Source: Pyropia haitanensis (taxonomy: Eukaryota > Rhodophyta > Bangiophyceae > Bangiales > Bangiaceae). From it: 64,000 nucleotides of DNA. The stretch spans positions 3,263,206 to 3,327,205 of the forward strand of contig SDUX01000001.1 in NCBI GenBank assembly GCA_008729055.1, in the 5' to 3' direction. Both the position numbers and the translations under genes were made by a program. Below the pieces are notes generated by a model, which was not told where the DNA came from, made no database searches, and worked only from the letters and a program-made list of their open reading frames with translations. Positions 20,517-30,136 of this stretch are shown in pieces; position 1 is the stretch's first letter; each line of letters opens with the position of its first letter.

Positions 20517-22435
20517 ATGCCCTTATCATTGCTCAGTGCCCACAGACGCATCGCTATGGATGCTGCCTTTGGGATTGACTCGGACGCGGCCGCGCCGCCC
20601 CACTCACCCATAGACTGTCCCCGCCCCTCCCCCCCCCCAAACTCCCCGCCCCCCCCCTCCTCCCCCCCCCCCTCGCCTCCCTTCCCTTTTTTCCAGCCCC
20701 GGTCCCCTCCCTCGGAGCCTGCGCCACCCCGCCACCCCTCTCGCATCTCACGCCCGCCCCCTCTCGCCGTCCCCGACGCCGACCCACGCACACCTCCACC
20801 CGTATGCTCTCCTTCTGCGGACCCTACAGCTTCGGCAACCAGCCCACCGTCGCAAGGGCAGCTAACCATCACGGACGCTATGACTCACAGGGATATGCGA
20901 GCGGCCTGTAAGGCAGCCGGGGTCTCTTCACACGGGAACAAGTCGGTCCTAAGGGCACGCCTCGAGCGGGTGTCGTCTTCGTTCATCTCAACCCCCCCTC
21001 CTCCAAGCGGGCGCGCGACTTCCCCTGCGTTCGCCTCCGCTTCCAGCGGCCAACTCCTTCCTGCCCCATGCCTGCCTACCCCCCGCGCTGCGTCACACCA
21101 GTTGAGTAGCCGTTCACTTGCTCATCCCTCCCCGAGTGGCCGTCCTGCGGTGGCGCCCCTTTCCGACGGGACACGCGCTGCCCCTCTTTTCTCGAATGCT
21201 CGCGCGCCTGACGTTGCTGCCATTCGAGGAGGCCGTCCGGACCAAACCCCCCCTGCAAGCCGACCTCCTGCGCGCGCACCTACTCCCGCCGCGCTGCCCA
21301 CCCAACCTCAACCGAGTGGCTCGCCCGGTAGGACGCCGACTCAGCGACCGCAGTCGTCATGGTTCACCAAGCATGAGTTCGCACGGCTGTTCCATGTGAT
21401 GTGCCAGCCAGGCGTGGCTGCTGGCGTGGTGGCGTCCCGGGGGCCTCTCACCCGCCAGCAGCTTGATGCTAGGGTCGCTAAGCGGGACGTGTGGGACACC
21501 GTCGTGGCGCCTGAGTTCAACGACTTCATCGAGATGTTCACTCCCCCGGCGGAGTGCAAAGATTTCGAGATGAATCCAAACTTACACCCTCACGTGCGGT
21601 CGGGAAGTAAGCTCAAGTCCAAGTTTACCGAGGTAAGTGATTATGACGCGCTCGAGAGACTCCGTATTCATTATGCTCGCGTGCTATTTCCTCCTGCTCT
21701 TGCGCTCATGGCTGCGATGACTTACTCGACGGTGTCGTGCTTTCTCTTGTGTGATTGGACGTATGGCTGGCGTGTTCACAGATTAATGCCAGAATGCACC
21801 CTATTCTCGAGAACTTCTCCCAGAGCGGGCAGAACGACCCGTCGGCTTTCAACCGATTTTCCAAGGGTGACTTGGTGCTGAACTACATGTACGTAATGTA
21901 CCGCGACAAGGACATGCTGCTGAAGCTGGTCAGTAAGGAGTTGGATGGTGGAGTGGGCACGGAGAGTGCCAGCTTCCTTCCGCCGGATGGAAGTTCTTCC
22001 GGAGCGCTCGTCGCCAAACCTGCGTCGCGCGCGCTCTCAACTACTCCCGCAGCCGTCGCCAAGCGTCACCAACGCGAGCGGACGTCCATGCTGTCCACCA
22101 TGGCGGCCTCGTCGGCAACCATGGCTGAGTCGTCTCGCCGCAGGCTGCCCAGCTCTATGGTCAGTGACTTGGCGCAGGCATTGGCGTCGTCAAAGGCCGC
22201 TGGGAGCTCGCAAGTGATCATCGACGCGCTTGAGAAGCAGATGTTGGAGTGCATTACGGAGTGCGGCGCAGAGATTGCTATGGCGAAGAGGGCGCGTCTG
22301 GCCGGTGATGCAGGAGCGAGAGCCGGTGCGGGTGTGAGCACAGGGCCGCCTGGTGTTTTTGGACGTGGGACGGGTGCTGGTGGTCGTGCCGAGCCTGACC
22401 CGCCGCCTGAGGGACAGGGTGAGGGCGACGAGTAG
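20517..22435 (+). CDS. SAP plus Myb/SANT-like protein, probable Harbinger ORF2
   Basis: Exon 1 is 20517-21632 and exon 2 is 21782-22435 (589 residues, phase 0 junction). After a Pro-rich N-terminus, TDAMTHRDMRAACKAAGVSS then HGNKSVLRARLERV fits a SAP DNA-binding helix pair. SSWFTKHEFARLFHVMCQPG and the following R-D-V-W-D-x-V-A-P-E-F-N-D-F resemble the Myb/SANT-like proteins encoded beside PIF/Harbinger transposases. There they bind element ends and import the transposase. Exon 2 continues INARMHPILENFSQSGQ, then FNRFSKGDLVLNYMYVMYRD, as needed to finish that fold, then a Ser/Ala-rich helical tail. Start ATG 20517 follows a TATAA-like site by about 40 bp; ATG 20556 is an alternative. The reading frame is intact although the partner transposase is truncated. 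Confidence 0.7.
21633..21781 (+). other. Intron in SAP/Myb-type gene (149 nt)
   Basis: Donor ACCGAG|GTAAGTGA is the consensus form and acceptor is GTGTTCACAG|ATTAATG. Removing it joins two frames that are separately open and keeps the Myb-like domain continuous. Confidence 0.85.
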
Positions 22436-22496
22436 ACAAGTAGTGCTACGTAAAAGGATAAGGAGTGGGTCGATAGAGCGTGATGTTTACGTTGAC

Positions 22497-23078
22497 CTAC
22501 TCGCCGTGAAGTGGAGGTCGAACACGTCCACTGTTCTGCACTGCGAGGGTCATCCGCCGCCGCAGCTGTGAGCCCACACCCCTCTGTCGACGAGGAGCCT
22601 CCTCCGGGCAAGCAATACCAGCGCACAAAGCCTGGTAGGCAGTATCGCCCCGCCCAAGCTCGGACAGTGGCATGCCGTCGTGTGCACGGCAGAGGTTGTG
22701 CAACATGCAAGCGACTTGGATGACCAAAGGGCGCTTACCAAACGGCATCCGCAGGGGCCGCCAAAAAATCCCCCATCGCCACACCAGCTGCCCAAAAGCC
22801 TGCTCGATGTGAACTCTCGCCGATGACTGGTAAAAGTTGTACCCATCGCGCCACTTATTCCCACCTCCGCCCCCTGGCCACGGTACCGCCAAAACCTCGG
22901 AGTCCCCGTATGCCTCATCAGCTGCGATGCACAAACCCTCGCGGATGAGCAACTTGACCATCGGATGACGCGTGTCCTTGAGGAGTTGACCTAGCTCACT
23001 GCACGCCAACGCCATGGAATCATGAGAAGACCCCGGGGTACGGCAGCTCACCCACAAAAACTCGTAGTTAGCGTCGCA
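22497..23078 (-). pseudogene. PIF/Harbinger (DDE_Tnp_4) transposase, 5'-truncated
   Basis: The open frame starts abruptly at CDANYEFLWVSCRTPGSSHD and runs 193 residues to TAG at 22497-22499. It holds two of the three catalytic acids of the DDE nuclease: D in IAADEAYGDS (D-x-x-Y form) and E in RVHIEQAFGQLVWRWGIFWR. MLHNLC follows, as is usual near the end of these enzymes. The helix-turn-helix N-terminus and the first catalytic Asp are missing, so it cannot be active. There is no ATG at the start. The truncated edge abuts, and slightly overlaps in another frame, the last codons of the GRDP-like gene. Confidence 0.85.
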
Positions 23079-23623
23079 TCAGCGCGACCTTGGCAGCCGC
23101 CGGCGCGAGCGTGATCGCCCCCGCCGGCCAGTGGCCCGCGCGGACGCCCGACGCGTACGCAGACGCGGCCATGTTCTTGACGGCCGCGGAACCCGCCGCC
23201 GCCGTCTTGGCCGCCGCCGCCGCCGCCGCCGACGTGGAGGCGCACGGCACCACGAGGGATGGGGGTGGCTCGTACGGGTGGCCCGGGTAGACCGCCGCCC
23301 ACAGGGCCGCCGTCGCGGCGCGGCCGCTGTCGAGCCGCCCCCCCGGGCTCGCATCATCGTCCGCCACGTGCGCGTACACGCGGCCGAGCAGGGCGGTCGT
23401 GTCCCGCCCGTACGCGGCGGTGGCCATCAGGTGCGCGTGCCACACCAGGTCCATATCCGTCGTTGGCACGAGGAAGGTGGCGGCGCCCGCGGGCGACGCG
23501 GCGAGCCCCAGGAACCGCACGTACCGCGCCGCCGCGGCGCGGACCGCGGCCGGGTCCTCCCAGCCCGCCGCGCCGAGGCGCGACGTAAACACGCGCTGTG
23601 ACGCGGCGGCGGCGCGCAGCGCC

Positions 23624-23628
23624 GCGAC
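23624..23628. repeat. Target site duplication, left copy
   Basis: GCGAC immediately precedes the 5' LTR and is repeated directly after the 3' LTR. Five bases is the usual length for Ty3/gypsy integrases. Confidence 0.95.
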
Positions 23629-24492
23629 TGTAAGGATATGCCCCTTAAATCCCCAAGACTGGAGCCTAGGGGATAAGGACTGGGGCCTCTCCTTCCCTGT
23701 CCTTCTCAGCCAACTCCTTCCAAGACGCATCAACTCCAAAGTAATCTGGGGCATGCCGCGGTGTCCGTCCGATAATCTACTACTAACGGACGGTCAGCAC
23801 GGGAGCCGCGGATTGGCTAACCGACACTACCCTGACTCATCTGCCGACGGGTACAGTCTCCAACGGATCAACGGACTAACGGACCAAAAGACGAGCCACA
23901 TCTCTGACGCGTCAGCAAGCCGGAACAATCTCCCCGTGGACCAATGGGAGCGACAAGACTTGCTGACCCACGGGAGATATTCGACCCGAAGACTGGCGTC
24001 TGCTTACACGCCTCTGAGGCTTTTCGGGTCGAATGGCGCGTGGGGCCAGCCGCGCGGCGCTACGAGCGCCGCACACCGTCCCCCCCCCCGTTTGGGGCTT
24101 TCTGGTGGGGCGCCTTGGGGCGCACACGCCCACCCTTGCTTTGTTCTGAGAGCCCATGCTTTGTTTTGAGAGCTTTGGTGCCGTCCACCGGCACGACGGG
24201 CAATTGCATGCTTTGGGGCACCCTGGGTGCCCCCCTGGGGGTATATAATGCGTGAGTGTGGGCGCCACCGGGAGAGACCTCGGGGGAACAACCACAGACA
24301 GAGACACAAAGACCTCCTGTACCTTCGACCCCCTCGACCCTCACCGACGTCACGCCCATCCTCTTCCCCACCCCCATCACCGTCATCCCACCCGTCACCT
24401 TCCCCGCGCCCGGCATCCTCATTGGCTTGCACGGGTTGCTGACACCGGCACCAGTACGTTGAGGGCTGCCCGTGTGTGGGTGGTGCCTCACA
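23629..24492 (+). repeat. 5' LTR
   Basis: It begins TGTAAGG and ends CTCACA, so the ends are TG..CA. Internal features are TATATAA at 24242-24248, a GC-rich palindrome just upstream of it (GGGGCACCC/TGGGTGCCCC), two tandem TGCTTTGTT[CT]TGAGAGC motifs, and a perfect 12-bp inverted repeat (23979-23990 and 24023-24034). A GTACGT donor-like site lies near its 3' end at 24454. Confidence 0.97.
24242..24248 (+). promoter_or_regulatory. LTR TATA box
   Basis: TATATAA is followed about 25-30 bp later by GAGAGACC/ACAACCACAGACAG, a plausible start of the R region. The identical site in the 3' LTR is 30750-30756. Confidence 0.75.
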
Positions 24493-24494
24493 TG

Positions 24495-24510
24495 TGGTAG
24501 CTTCAGATAG
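24495..24510 (+). other. Primer binding site
   Basis: TGGTAGCTTCAGATAG starts 2 nt after the LTR. Its complement ends GCTACCA and has C at the tRNA position 61 equivalent, consistent with the 3' end of a tRNA. A GCUACCA end is typical of initiator tRNA-Met, but the exact tRNA is not proven. Confidence 0.75.
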
Positions 24511-24572
24511 TTTGACTTCCTCTTGGCGGTGACGTTGCGATTCCGTCCTGGATTTGGCCCTCCCTGTGTTTG

Positions 24573-25367
24573 TGCACTCGTGCTGCCCCCTGTGTTCGGC
24601 GTGCCTCGGGCATTGTAATACGAACGCAGCGGGTTCCACGAATCACACCGAAAGAACACTGCCCTGACACTGCCCTGGTGGCCCCTGTCACGGTTTTTTT
24701 CTTTTGGTCGACTGATTGTCGAAACCCAGTGAGTGCCAAATCAGGTTCGGAATTTTCTTCCTCGGCGTTGGCGGACGCCCCGACTTCCTCGGCGGCGACG
24801 GCGCGCCCCCCGACGGCGCGCGGCACCCCGGCGGCGCGCGGCACCGCGGCGGCGCGCGACACCGCGGCGGCACGTGGCACCCCGGCGGGCGCATCCACGT
24901 CATCCTCTGTGGCGGCGACGGCCGCATCGGCGGCGCCAGCCGCATCCAAGCCCCCCCTCTCGCGCAAGGGTAAGGGCCCGGCCACGTCAGGCCCGGCGGT
25001 CCCAGCCAACCGGCGCCTGCTGCTGCCCGCGCAGGATCCGGCCCGGCGCTACATCGCGCCGCCGGCCCCACGAATCGGCCACATCCGACCGACGACCGCG
25101 CGCGCAGCAGAGCAGCGAGAGCAGCGCCGGATCGCCAAGACCATCCCCAAGGGCAAATACGTTTGCAAGCCGTGCGGTGTGCGTTGCAACAGCCTGACAG
25201 TGCTGCGCGACCATCGCTGGTCGCGGCGCCACCGCAATACGGTCAACCGTCCAGCGACCCGCCCTCGTTGCGACGTGTGCGATCGCGAATTTGAGACGGT
25301 CGAGCACTTCGAACGCCACCAGCGTGGCAAGGATCACCACCGCACGCTGGCGCGCCGCACCGACTGA
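24573..25367 (+). CDS. Accessory zinc-finger ORF in retrotransposon leader
   Basis: This frame lies between the PBS and gag and ends TGA at 25365-25367. Its C-terminal 80 residues carry two well-formed C-x2-C-x12-H-x5-H fingers: YVCKPCGVRCNSLTVLRDH..H and RCDVCDREFETVEHFERHQ then RGKDHH. Spacing and the RGKxH end are those of matrin/U1-C/JAZ-type fingers, which bind RNA or double-stranded RNA. Upstream are a basic helix (TTARAAEQREQRRIAKT), an Ala-rich region with four 18-bp tandem repeats (RGTPAA-type, about 24817-24890), and Ser-rich sequence. The frame contains no ATG. Expression would need splicing from the LTR (GTACGT at 24454), a non-AUG start or another mechanism; the start given is only the open-frame limit. 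Its high GC, unlike gag-pol, suggests capture from the host. Confidence 0.65.
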   Translation, partial: CTRAAPCVRRASGIVIRTQRVPRITPKEHCPDTALVAPVTVFFFWSTDCRNPVSAKSGSEFSSSALADAPTSSAATARPPTARGTPAARGTAAARDTAAARGTPAGASTSSSVAATAASAAPAASKPPLSRKGKGPATSGPAVPANRRLLLPAQDPARRYIAPPAPRIGHIRPTTARAAEQREQRRIAKTIPKGKYVCKPCGVRCNSLTVLRDHRWSRRHRNTVNRPATRPRCDVCDREFETVEHFERHQRGKDHHRTLARRTD

Positions 25368-25731
25368 CACCTCGCAACACACCCCAGGATCTGTGCAAGA
25401 GACGCGATTTTCCCCCTTTGATCCCCCCGCGTGGAAATCCGGCACGACCCGACTCGGGCCCGTGCGCGGCGGCCGGCGGGAAAATCCGATTGCGTGATTT
25501 GACTCTTCGAATTCTGCTTCATCGCATCGCTTGTGACCCATCAAATAGTGTTGTCCATCTTTGGAAACGTGGTAGCCACGACGGCCACGCTTGTCCAGAG
25601 CTAGTGCAGCACTATTTTGCTTGGTCAAATTAACTTGCACATCTTGTAAGACTTGCCCCGTGCTCTGCCGGAGTAAGTCAAACCGGATCTGTTGGGTTAA
25701 TTTGATTGTTGCGGACCTCACCCAGGACGCA

Positions 25732-26610
25732 ATGGACCCTCCGAATCCTGCGACTGTAAGCCCGATTAATCCGGGAACGGCCTCAACCGCACCCTCCGCG
25801 GAGTCATGGAATCAACTTACAGCGTTCGTCTCGCAGATGAGCGCCGAGCTCGAGGCTCATAAGGTTGAATTGGCGGACGCCAAGAAACAGCTGTCCGACG
25901 CCAAGGCTAAGGCCTCGAGTGGAGGCGCGACGACTGCGAGGCCGAATAAGCCCGCACTGTTCTCTGGCAAGCCCGGGACAATTGAAGCATGGTGCTCGCA
26001 CATGGACTCATATGTGCGACTGACTGACCCTGACGAAGCGTGTCGGATCGCCTGCACCTACCTGGACGGTGAAGCGTTCACCTGGTGGCATACCTACAGT
26101 CGGACGACGGCGGTCCCCGACTGGGCTACCTTTCGGGCTGCGCTCATCCGTCGCTTCAGCCCTCTGAACAAGACGCAGGCGGCGCGGGACAAGCTGCACT
26201 CATGGCGCCAAATCAAGGACGTCGGGACGTTCAACAGGACTTTCCTGAGCGTCCTCTTGGACATCCCGGACATCACCGAAGCGGAAAAGATCGACCGCTA
26301 TAGCCGAGGCCTGAAGCGCGACATCTGGCAGGCACTGTGCCTCAAGACGTACACCGATCTTGAATCACTGATGACGGACGCCCTGCGCGTGGAAGCGGCC
26401 AAGGCTGGAGTGTCCCGTATCACCAGCAATGTTAACAGCACTTCTGGCAAGCCACCGACGATGGGCGTTGTCCCGATGGACATTTCCAGCATCAAGATTG
26501 AAAAGCTGACGCCAGACGAACGCCAGCGCTGCATGCGCGAGGGTCTCTGCCTTCGCTGTCGCGAGAAAGGACACATGGCTAAGGACTGCCCAAAAGGCCA
26601 GCGGAACTGA
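25732..26610 (+). CDS. gag: Retrotransposon gag
   Basis: The 292-residue frame starts at the first ATG ([10 protein letters not shown]) and stops TGA at 26608-26610. A short coiled-coil helix ([16 protein letters not shown]) precedes the capsid-like retrotrans_gag region: [54 protein letters not shown]. Near the C-terminus [14 protein letters not shown] is a CCHC zinc knuckle (C-x2-C-x4-H-x4-C) for RNA packaging. The last codons contain a slippery C-CCA-AAA (26589-26595) in the overlap with the pol frame. Protein would assemble cytoplasmic virus-like particles. Confidence 0.95.
   Translation: MDPPNPATVSPINPGTASTAPSAESWNQLTAFVSQMSAELEAHKVELADAKKQLSDAKAKASSGGATTARPNKPALFSGKPGTIEAWCSHMDSYVRLTDPDEACRIACTYLDGEAFTWWHTYSRTTAVPDWATFRAALIRRFSPLNKTQAARDKLHSWRQIKDVGTFNRTFLSVLLDIPDITEAEKIDRYSRGLKRDIWQALCLKTYTDLESLMTDALRVEAAKAGVSRITSNVNSTSGKPPTMGVVPMDISSIKIEKLTPDERQRCMREGLCLRCREKGHMAKDCPKGQRN
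26589..26595 (+). promoter_or_regulatory. Candidate -1 ribosomal frameshift site, gag to pol
   Basis: The heptamer CCCAAAA reads C-CCA-AAA in the gag frame, the X-XXY-YYZ form. It lies in the only 28 nt where gag and pol frames overlap (pol frame opens after TAA 26580-26582; gag stops at 26610). A -1 slip leads directly into the open pol frame. I see no strong downstream stem. Confidence 0.6.
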
Positions 26611-26663
26611 AGCAGCAACAATCCTCAACATCTGTGAAAGACGCTCCTTCGGTTCCTGAAAAT

Positions 26664-29600
26664 ATGTCGTCACCATTTGAAGGCCCGCGACTCGGGCTTC
26701 TGCTTTCTACTGCTTCTGTCAATGGAAAAGTTGTTAAGGTGCTGTTCGACGACGGATCTCCCATCAACGTCGTCTCAAGGCGCCTCGTTACCTCCTTGCA
26801 TGTGAAAACGAAAGGAACGGACTTCGCGGCAAGCATGCCCGATGGCCGCTCCCATGTCCTCGCTGAAACCGTTGACCCTCTTGAGATTCACATCGGACCG
26901 TACCAAGAGCGACTTCGGTTTGCTGTTTGTGAATTGAGCGCGTACGACCTCATCCTGGGAAAGAAGTGGCGCGATGACAAGGACGCCAAAATCAACAACA
27001 AGAAAAACAAGATCTCCTTCAAGTTCAACCACAAGAACATTTCTATCACTGCCTCCCTCAAGAAGCCCGAAGCTCTGATCAGTCGGCAACGCCTTGCTCG
27101 GGACCTCGTTCAAAGGTGCCCTGTTTTTGCCATCTACCTGCAGTCGGAAGATCCCTCTAGCACCTTCGACATTAACGCCATTACGATGGGACAAGGCAAA
27201 GACAAGAAAGAAGTTCAAGAGATTCTCAAAGAGTACGCTGACGTCTTCCCAGACGAGCTCCCCGACGGACTCCCTCCTGAGCGCAGTCACAAATTTAGCA
27301 TCAAGCTGACCGATGACGCCCAACCGCGTCGTAGCGGAATTTACCGACTAGCCGAATGGGAGCTCGAAGAACTCAAGACTCAACTGGCCGGCCTCATAAG
27401 GAAGGGATTCATCCAACCAAGCACCTCACCGTGGGGCTCTTCCGTCCTCTTTGCGGCGAAGAAGGACGGTGGCTGGCGAATGTGCATCGACTACAGGGCC
27501 CTGAACAAGGCTACTATCAAGAACGCGTACCCACTACCACGCATCGACGACATCTTTGACCAACTGCGAAAGGCCAAGTACTTTACAAAGATCGACCTCC
27601 GCTCTGGCTATCACCAGATTCGCCTTGACCCAGAAACAATACCTTTGACGGCGTTTCGAACCAAGTACGGATTCTATGAGTTCACCGTCGTACCCTTTGG
27701 TCTGACAAATGCACCCGCGGTCTTCATGAACCTAATGAACGATGTCTTCCGACCCTATCTGTACGACTTCATCTGTGTCTACCTCGACGACATCCTAGTC
27801 TACAGCGAAACTTACGACGATCACCTCAAGCACCTACGATTAGCACTCGAGAAATTACGAGAACACAAGCTCTACGCCAAGCTGAGCAAGTGCCAGTTCG
27901 CTCGAACTACTGTGGACTACCTTGGCCACGTCATCTCCGAGAAAGGCTTCTCTATGGAAGACTACAAGGTCCAAGCCATCCGTACGTGGGCAACACCGAG
28001 GAGCAAAAAGGATGTACAATCTTTCCTCGGTATGGTCAACTTCTATCGAAGATTCATCAAGGGAATGGCTGCCGTAGCTACGCCGCTAACGAGGCTGACT
28101 GGGAATGTCGACTTCGAGTGGACACCCGACGCTCAGAAAGCCTTTGAGCAGCTGCAGGACCTAACGACAAGCGCACCGGTGCTAAGGCCTTTCGACAAGA
28201 GATACCCAATCTACGTGTCTACAGATGCCAGCGGGTATGCTGTGGGCGCAGTCCTTGAGCAAGATGATGGACGCGGACGGCGTCCAGTGGCGTACTTCTC
28301 GTTAACCCTCAACATCCACGAGCAGCGCTACAGCATTCGTGAAAGAGAACTGCTTGCAGTCGTACAAGCTATCCGGCATTGGCGCTGCTACCTCTACGGA
28401 AGACCCTTTGAGGTCCACACCGACCATGAGTCCCTGAGATACCTAAGCACCCAAGAGAAGCTGAACGATCGCCAAGTCAAGTGGCTGGAGTTTCTGGACC
28501 AGTTCCAGTTCAAGATTGTCCCAATCAAGGGCACTTCGAACCCCGTGGCTGATGCCCTTTCCAGGCAGCCACAAGATGCTCCCGACAAGCACGCCCCCAA
28601 TCAAGACCTTCTTAGTCGCGTGCTGACCAAGACCATTGAAGAACTCCCCAAGAAAACTGAAATCAACAACCTCATGACCATCAACCAAAGTGATCAAGAC
28701 CTTGCCACCTTAAGACAAGAGTACGACGCGGACCCCGAGTTTGCCGACCTAGTCAAAGACCCGGTATCCCCCTACCGGCTACACATGAGGTTGTTGAAAC
28801 GAGGTGACCGTACGTGTATCCCCGTCGGTACTCTACGCCAAAGACTACTCCACGACTACCATGATGTCCCGTGCCAAGGGCACATGGGAGTCAAGAAAAC
28901 AACCAAGGTTATCTCTTCCAAGTACTACTGGAAGACAATGCGGAAAGACATCCAAAGATACGTACAAACATGTGATTTGTGCCAGCGGAACAAGGCTAGC
29001 ACCCATTCACCTCTGGGTCACCTCAAACCCTTGGACCCCCCGAGCCAACGATGGGCAAGTGTCTCCATGGACTTTATCACGCCTCTTCCTCTGACTCCAA
29101 GAGGCCACAACGGGATTTACGTCGTTGTCGACCGCCTCTCCAAGATGATTCGCCTCGCCCCTATGAAGCCAGACTGTACGGCGCCAGTCGCAGCTCAGCT
29201 CTACCATGATCACGTCTATCGACACCACGGACTCCCAGCTGATGTTGTCTGCGACAGGGACCGCATTTTCTTCTCCAACTTCTGGCAGTCGCTCACGGAG
29301 ATTCTCAAGGTCAAGATCAAGGCCTCTTCAGCGTACCACCCGCAAACCGACGGACAAACTGAGATCATGAACAAGAAGATCGAAGAAATCCTGCGAAACT
29401 TTGTCAACCATCACCAAGGCGATTGGGACCTCTTTCTGGTTGCTGCCGAAGTAGCCTATAACCGGTCGCCAAATGCTGTTACAACGTACTCCCCTTTCTT
29501 CCTGAACTACGGATTCGAACCGAAGACGGTACCAATGGACATCCTCGAAACCTCAGAGTCAAGCATGCCTGCAGTGTCTGACTGGCTAAGCGGTCTCCAA

Positions 29601-30125
29601 CATGCTCAAGAGACTGCCATCTCAGCCATCAAGAGTGCAAATGAGGCGCGCTCGGCGTACGCAAATCGCCATCGCCGACCTTGCAAGATCGCCGTGGACG
29701 ATCTGGTGCTACTAAGTACCAAACACCTTATGCCAGATGCTTTCCAAGGCGCTCGCAAGCTGATGCCCAAGTACTCAGGACCGTACCGCGTCACTGAGAG
29801 TATCAACGATGTGACGTTCCGCCTGGATCTTCCCCAAGCGGTGCTCGATCGCAAGGTTCACAACGCCTTTCATGCGAGCTTGCTGAAGCCGTACCGCGCT
29901 GATCCTTATGGCCGACTTCCTCCCGTTCCGCCTCCGGTGGCATTTCCGGACGGTTCTGTCGAGTACGAAGTCGACTCCATCATAAGGTCACGAAAGCGCC
30001 GTGGACGACTACAGTACCTGGTCAAGTGGAAAGGCTGTGACGTCAGCGAGAACTCCTGGCTGACCAAGCAAGACCTTGCGAACGCACCTGAGGTGTTGGA
30101 CGCTTTCCTGCGCCGCGCGTCCTAA
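26664..30125 (+). CDS. pol: Retrotransposon pol: PR, RT, RNase H, integrase, chromodomain
   Basis: From the first ATG (26664) the frame is 1153 residues and has no internal stop; it is in the -1 frame relative to gag and may be made as a Gag-Pol fusion. Protease: [13 protein letters not shown] (Asp-Asp-Gly in place of Asp-Ser/Thr-Gly) and [58 protein letters not shown], active site YLDD at 27780-27791. RNase [37 protein letters not shown]. Integrase: H-H-C-C finger ([12 protein letters not shown]), then D (SMDF), D (VCDRDRIF), E ([12 protein letters not shown]). The C-terminal chromodomain [29 protein letters not shown] marks a chromovirus; it steers integration to marked chromatin. The third aromatic-cage position (F/Y after KG) is Cys. 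Stop TAA at 30123-30125 overlaps the PPT. Confidence 0.97.
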   Translation: MSSPFEGPRLGLLLSTASVNGKVVKVLFDDGSPINVVSRRLVTSLHVKTKGTDFAASMPDGRSHVLAETVDPLEIHIGPYQERLRFAVCELSAYDLILGKKWRDDKDAKINNKKNKISFKFNHKNISITASLKKPEALISRQRLARDLVQRCPVFAIYLQSEDPSSTFDINAITMGQGKDKKEVQEILKEYADVFPDELPDGLPPERSHKFSIKLTDDAQPRRSGIYRLAEWELEELKTQLAGLIRKGFIQPSTSPWGSSVLFAAKKDGGWRMCIDYRALNKATIKNAYPLPRIDDIFDQLRKAKYFTKIDLRSGYHQIRLDPETIPLTAFRTKYGFYEFTVVPFGLTNAPAVFMNLMNDVFRPYLYDFICVYLDDILVYSETYDDHLKHLRLALEKLREHKLYAKLSKCQFARTTVDYLGHVISEKGFSMEDYKVQAIRTWATPRSKKDVQSFLGMVNFYRRFIKGMAAVATPLTRLTGNVDFEWTPDAQKAFEQLQDLTTSAPVLRPFDKRYPIYVSTDASGYAVGAVLEQDDGRGRRPVAYFSLTLNIHEQRYSIRERELLAVVQAIRHWRCYLYGRPFEVHTDHESLRYLSTQEKLNDRQVKWLEFLDQFQFKIVPIKGTSNPVADALSRQPQDAPDKHAPNQDLLSRVLTKTIEELPKKTEINNLMTINQSDQDLATLRQEYDADPEFADLVKDPVSPYRLHMRLLKRGDRTCIPVGTLRQRLLHDYHDVPCQGHMGVKKTTKVISSKYYWKTMRKDIQRYVQTCDLCQRNKASTHSPLGHLKPLDPPSQRWASVSMDFITPLPLTPRGHNGIYVVVDRLSKMIRLAPMKPDCTAPVAAQLYHDHVYRHHGLPADVVCDRDRIFFSNFWQSLTEILKVKIKASSAYHPQTDGQTEIMNKKIEEILRNFVNHHQGDWDLFLVAAEVAYNRSPNAVTTYSPFFLNYGFEPKTVPMDILETSESSMPAVSDWLSGLQHAQETAISAIKSANEARSAYANRHRRPCKIAVDDLVLLSTKHLMPDAFQGARKLMPKYSGPYRVTESINDVTFRLDLPQAVLDRKVHNAFHASLLKPYRADPYGRLPPVPPPVAFPDGSVEYEVDSIIRSRKRRGRLQYLVKWKGCDVSENSWLTKQDLANAPEVLDAFLRRAS

Positions 30126-30136
30126 GGGGGGGGAGG
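30124..30136 (+). other. Polypurine tract
   Basis: AAGGGGGGGGAGG directly precedes the 3' LTR and begins inside the pol stop codon. It primes plus-strand synthesis. Confidence 0.9.

Larger units (their letters stand above)
20472..23081. mobile_element. PIF/Harbinger-like DNA transposon remnant
   Basis: A SAP/Myb-type gene (plus) and a transposase fragment (minus) converge with a 61-bp gap, the standard two-gene order of PIF/Harbinger elements. The transposase side is cut at about 23081, where the sequence passes directly into the 3' part of a host GRDP-like gene, so the right end is missing. I could not identify terminal inverted repeats or the 3-bp target duplication, and the left limit is only the TATAA-like site (about 20476). 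Confidence 0.6.

Noticed and set aside
24573..25367. Idea that the zinc-finger frame is an extension of gag
   Set aside because: It is closed by TGA at 25367, more than 360 bp before the gag ATG, and differs in composition and domain type.
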